Source: an uncultured Flaviramulus sp. (GTDB taxonomy: Bacteria > Bacteroidota > Bacteroidia > Flavobacteriales > Flavobacteriaceae). Taken from it: a stretch of DNA of 64,000 nt. The stretch covers positions 434,001-498,000 of the forward strand of contig CANMUP010000002.1 in assembly GCA_947501105.1 (NCBI GenBank). Direction: 5' to 3'. Below the pieces are notes generated by a model. It did no database searches. It saw only the letters and a list, made by a program, of their open reading frames with translations, and was not told where the DNA came from. The position numbers and the translations under genes are program-made. Each line of letters begins with the position of its first letter. The stretch's first letter is position 1. This document shows positions 63,550-64,000 of the stretch, in pieces.

Positions 63550-63672
63550 GTTATATAATTCCGTTTTTAAGACAGAGCTTTTTAATTAAGGCTCTGTTTT
63601 TTTATTTACACTAAAAACTAAAAGAATTAGATTAACAACGATAAGGGCTGCAATAATTAAAAGGATTTTCAT
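63550..63672 (-). CDS. Possible 40-aa membrane peptide
   Basis: ATG at 63672 reads MKILLIIAALIVVNLILLVF then a basic tail, a clear single membrane helix. The 3' part crosses the terminator after the M49 gene, so the true end may be different. Weak support. Confidence 0.3.
63571..63603 (+). terminator. Terminator of the M49 peptidase gene
   Basis: ACAGAGC (63571-63577) and GCTCTGT (63590-63596) form a stem extended by AT pairs, followed by eight T residues. It lies 23 bp after the stop codon. Confidence 0.8.
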
Positions 63673-63822
63673 GATTCAGGTTTCTCTAGTTATTATCTAG
63701 ATGCAGATTTTAACATTTGGTTGCGTCAAATCTTACATCTATTTATATAACAGTTAAAAACCGTTTTTCCCTAACACATTTTTTTGAAATTTAATTTGAA
63801 GTCTTAAAAAGCTATGTAAAGA

Positions 63823-64000
63823 CTACTTTAAAAAAAACTTAATCGCAACAATAAATAATATAAATGAAATAAAAGCAATCAAAACCCATACACTACCAGC
63901 ATAAAAACGTTTGTGCAGTTTTAAATCTTTTCGATAAGTAAAACCAATAATGATTGCAAAGACAATAAAAAATAAAACTCCGAAAATGATTTGACCTTTA
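63823..64000 (-). CDS. Small membrane protein, truncated by window edge
   Basis: The last 58 codons of a minus-strand gene: KGQIIFGVLFFIVFAIIIGF, then TYRKDLKLHKRFYAGSVWVL and a second hydrophobic segment ending VAIKFFLK. Two membrane helices with a basic loop. The start lies just beyond the window edge. Function unknown. Confidence 0.7.
   Translation of the reverse strand, partial: KGQIIFGVLFFIVFAIIIGFTYRKDLKLHKRFYAGSVWVLIAFISFILFIVAIKFFLK

Noticed and set aside
1-64000. CRISPR arrays, tRNA or rRNA genes, prophage and insertion sequences
   Set aside because: No regularly spaced repeats, no tRNA T-loop with matching stems, and no transposase, integrase or phage structural gene were seen on reading both strands.

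Overview
The window reads as a chromosomal segment of a low-GC Flavobacteriaceae-type Bacteroidota. The signs are SusC/SusD pairs with FecR/ECF-sigma control, a type IX secretion C-terminal sorting tail, glutamine synthetases of types II and III, a BlaI/M56 pair, and -7 boxes of the Bacteroidota form TAnnTTTG. No rRNA, tRNA, CRISPR array or intact insertion sequence was seen.

Positions 1-25900 look like an organophosphorus acquisition island made of two related halves. The left half, on the minus strand, has an ECF sigma factor, a FecR anti-sigma factor, a SusC receptor, a SusD lipoprotein and a cut-off lipoprotein. It diverges from a plus-strand operon phnA-phnY-phnW-XRE/cupin regulator-OPA-type MFS permease, which encodes the hydrolytic 2-aminoethylphosphonate pathway to acetate, phosphate and alanine. 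The right half repeats the sigma/FecR/SusC/SusD set, now with the sigma gene divergent. It continues into a lipoprotein glycerophosphodiester phosphodiesterase, a second OPA-type permease, a HAD phosphatase, a second lipoprotein phosphodiesterase and phosphomannose isomerase. The inferred logic is outer-membrane capture by SusCD, hydrolysis outside the inner membrane (right half), import by an OPA permease, and catabolism in the cytoplasm. The two SusC leaders share a hairpin-forming element, and the two fecR genes share a possible ECF promoter.

Positions 25900-38000 hold a small conserved protein, a BlaI/M56-peptidase pair with a dyad operator, a Ca2+/Na+ antiporter, a monooxygenase-like protein, divergent GSII and GSIII genes, two dispersed repeats, a BLUF photosensor gene between inverted-repeat elements, purM and a DUF3078 protein.

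Positions 38000-52500 hold a T9SS cargo protein, an ABC ATPase with a small membrane partner, prfA, pyrF, a BtuF-like binding protein, several lipoproteins, a TlpA-like thioredoxin, an OmpA protein and the large fused B12-dependent mutase IcmF. A REP-like repeat joins pyrF and the BtuF-like gene and contributes coding sequence to both.

Positions 52500-64000 hold small lipoproteins, an Lrp regulator, an MFS/VOC/PfpI operon, a cytochrome P450 with a DUF1684 lipoprotein, a fluoride channel behind an SRPBCC/GyrI-like protein, and a lipoprotein M49 peptidase. The right edge cuts a small membrane protein. Most of this part is ordinary flavobacterial gene content; the novelty is concentrated in the first 26 kb.
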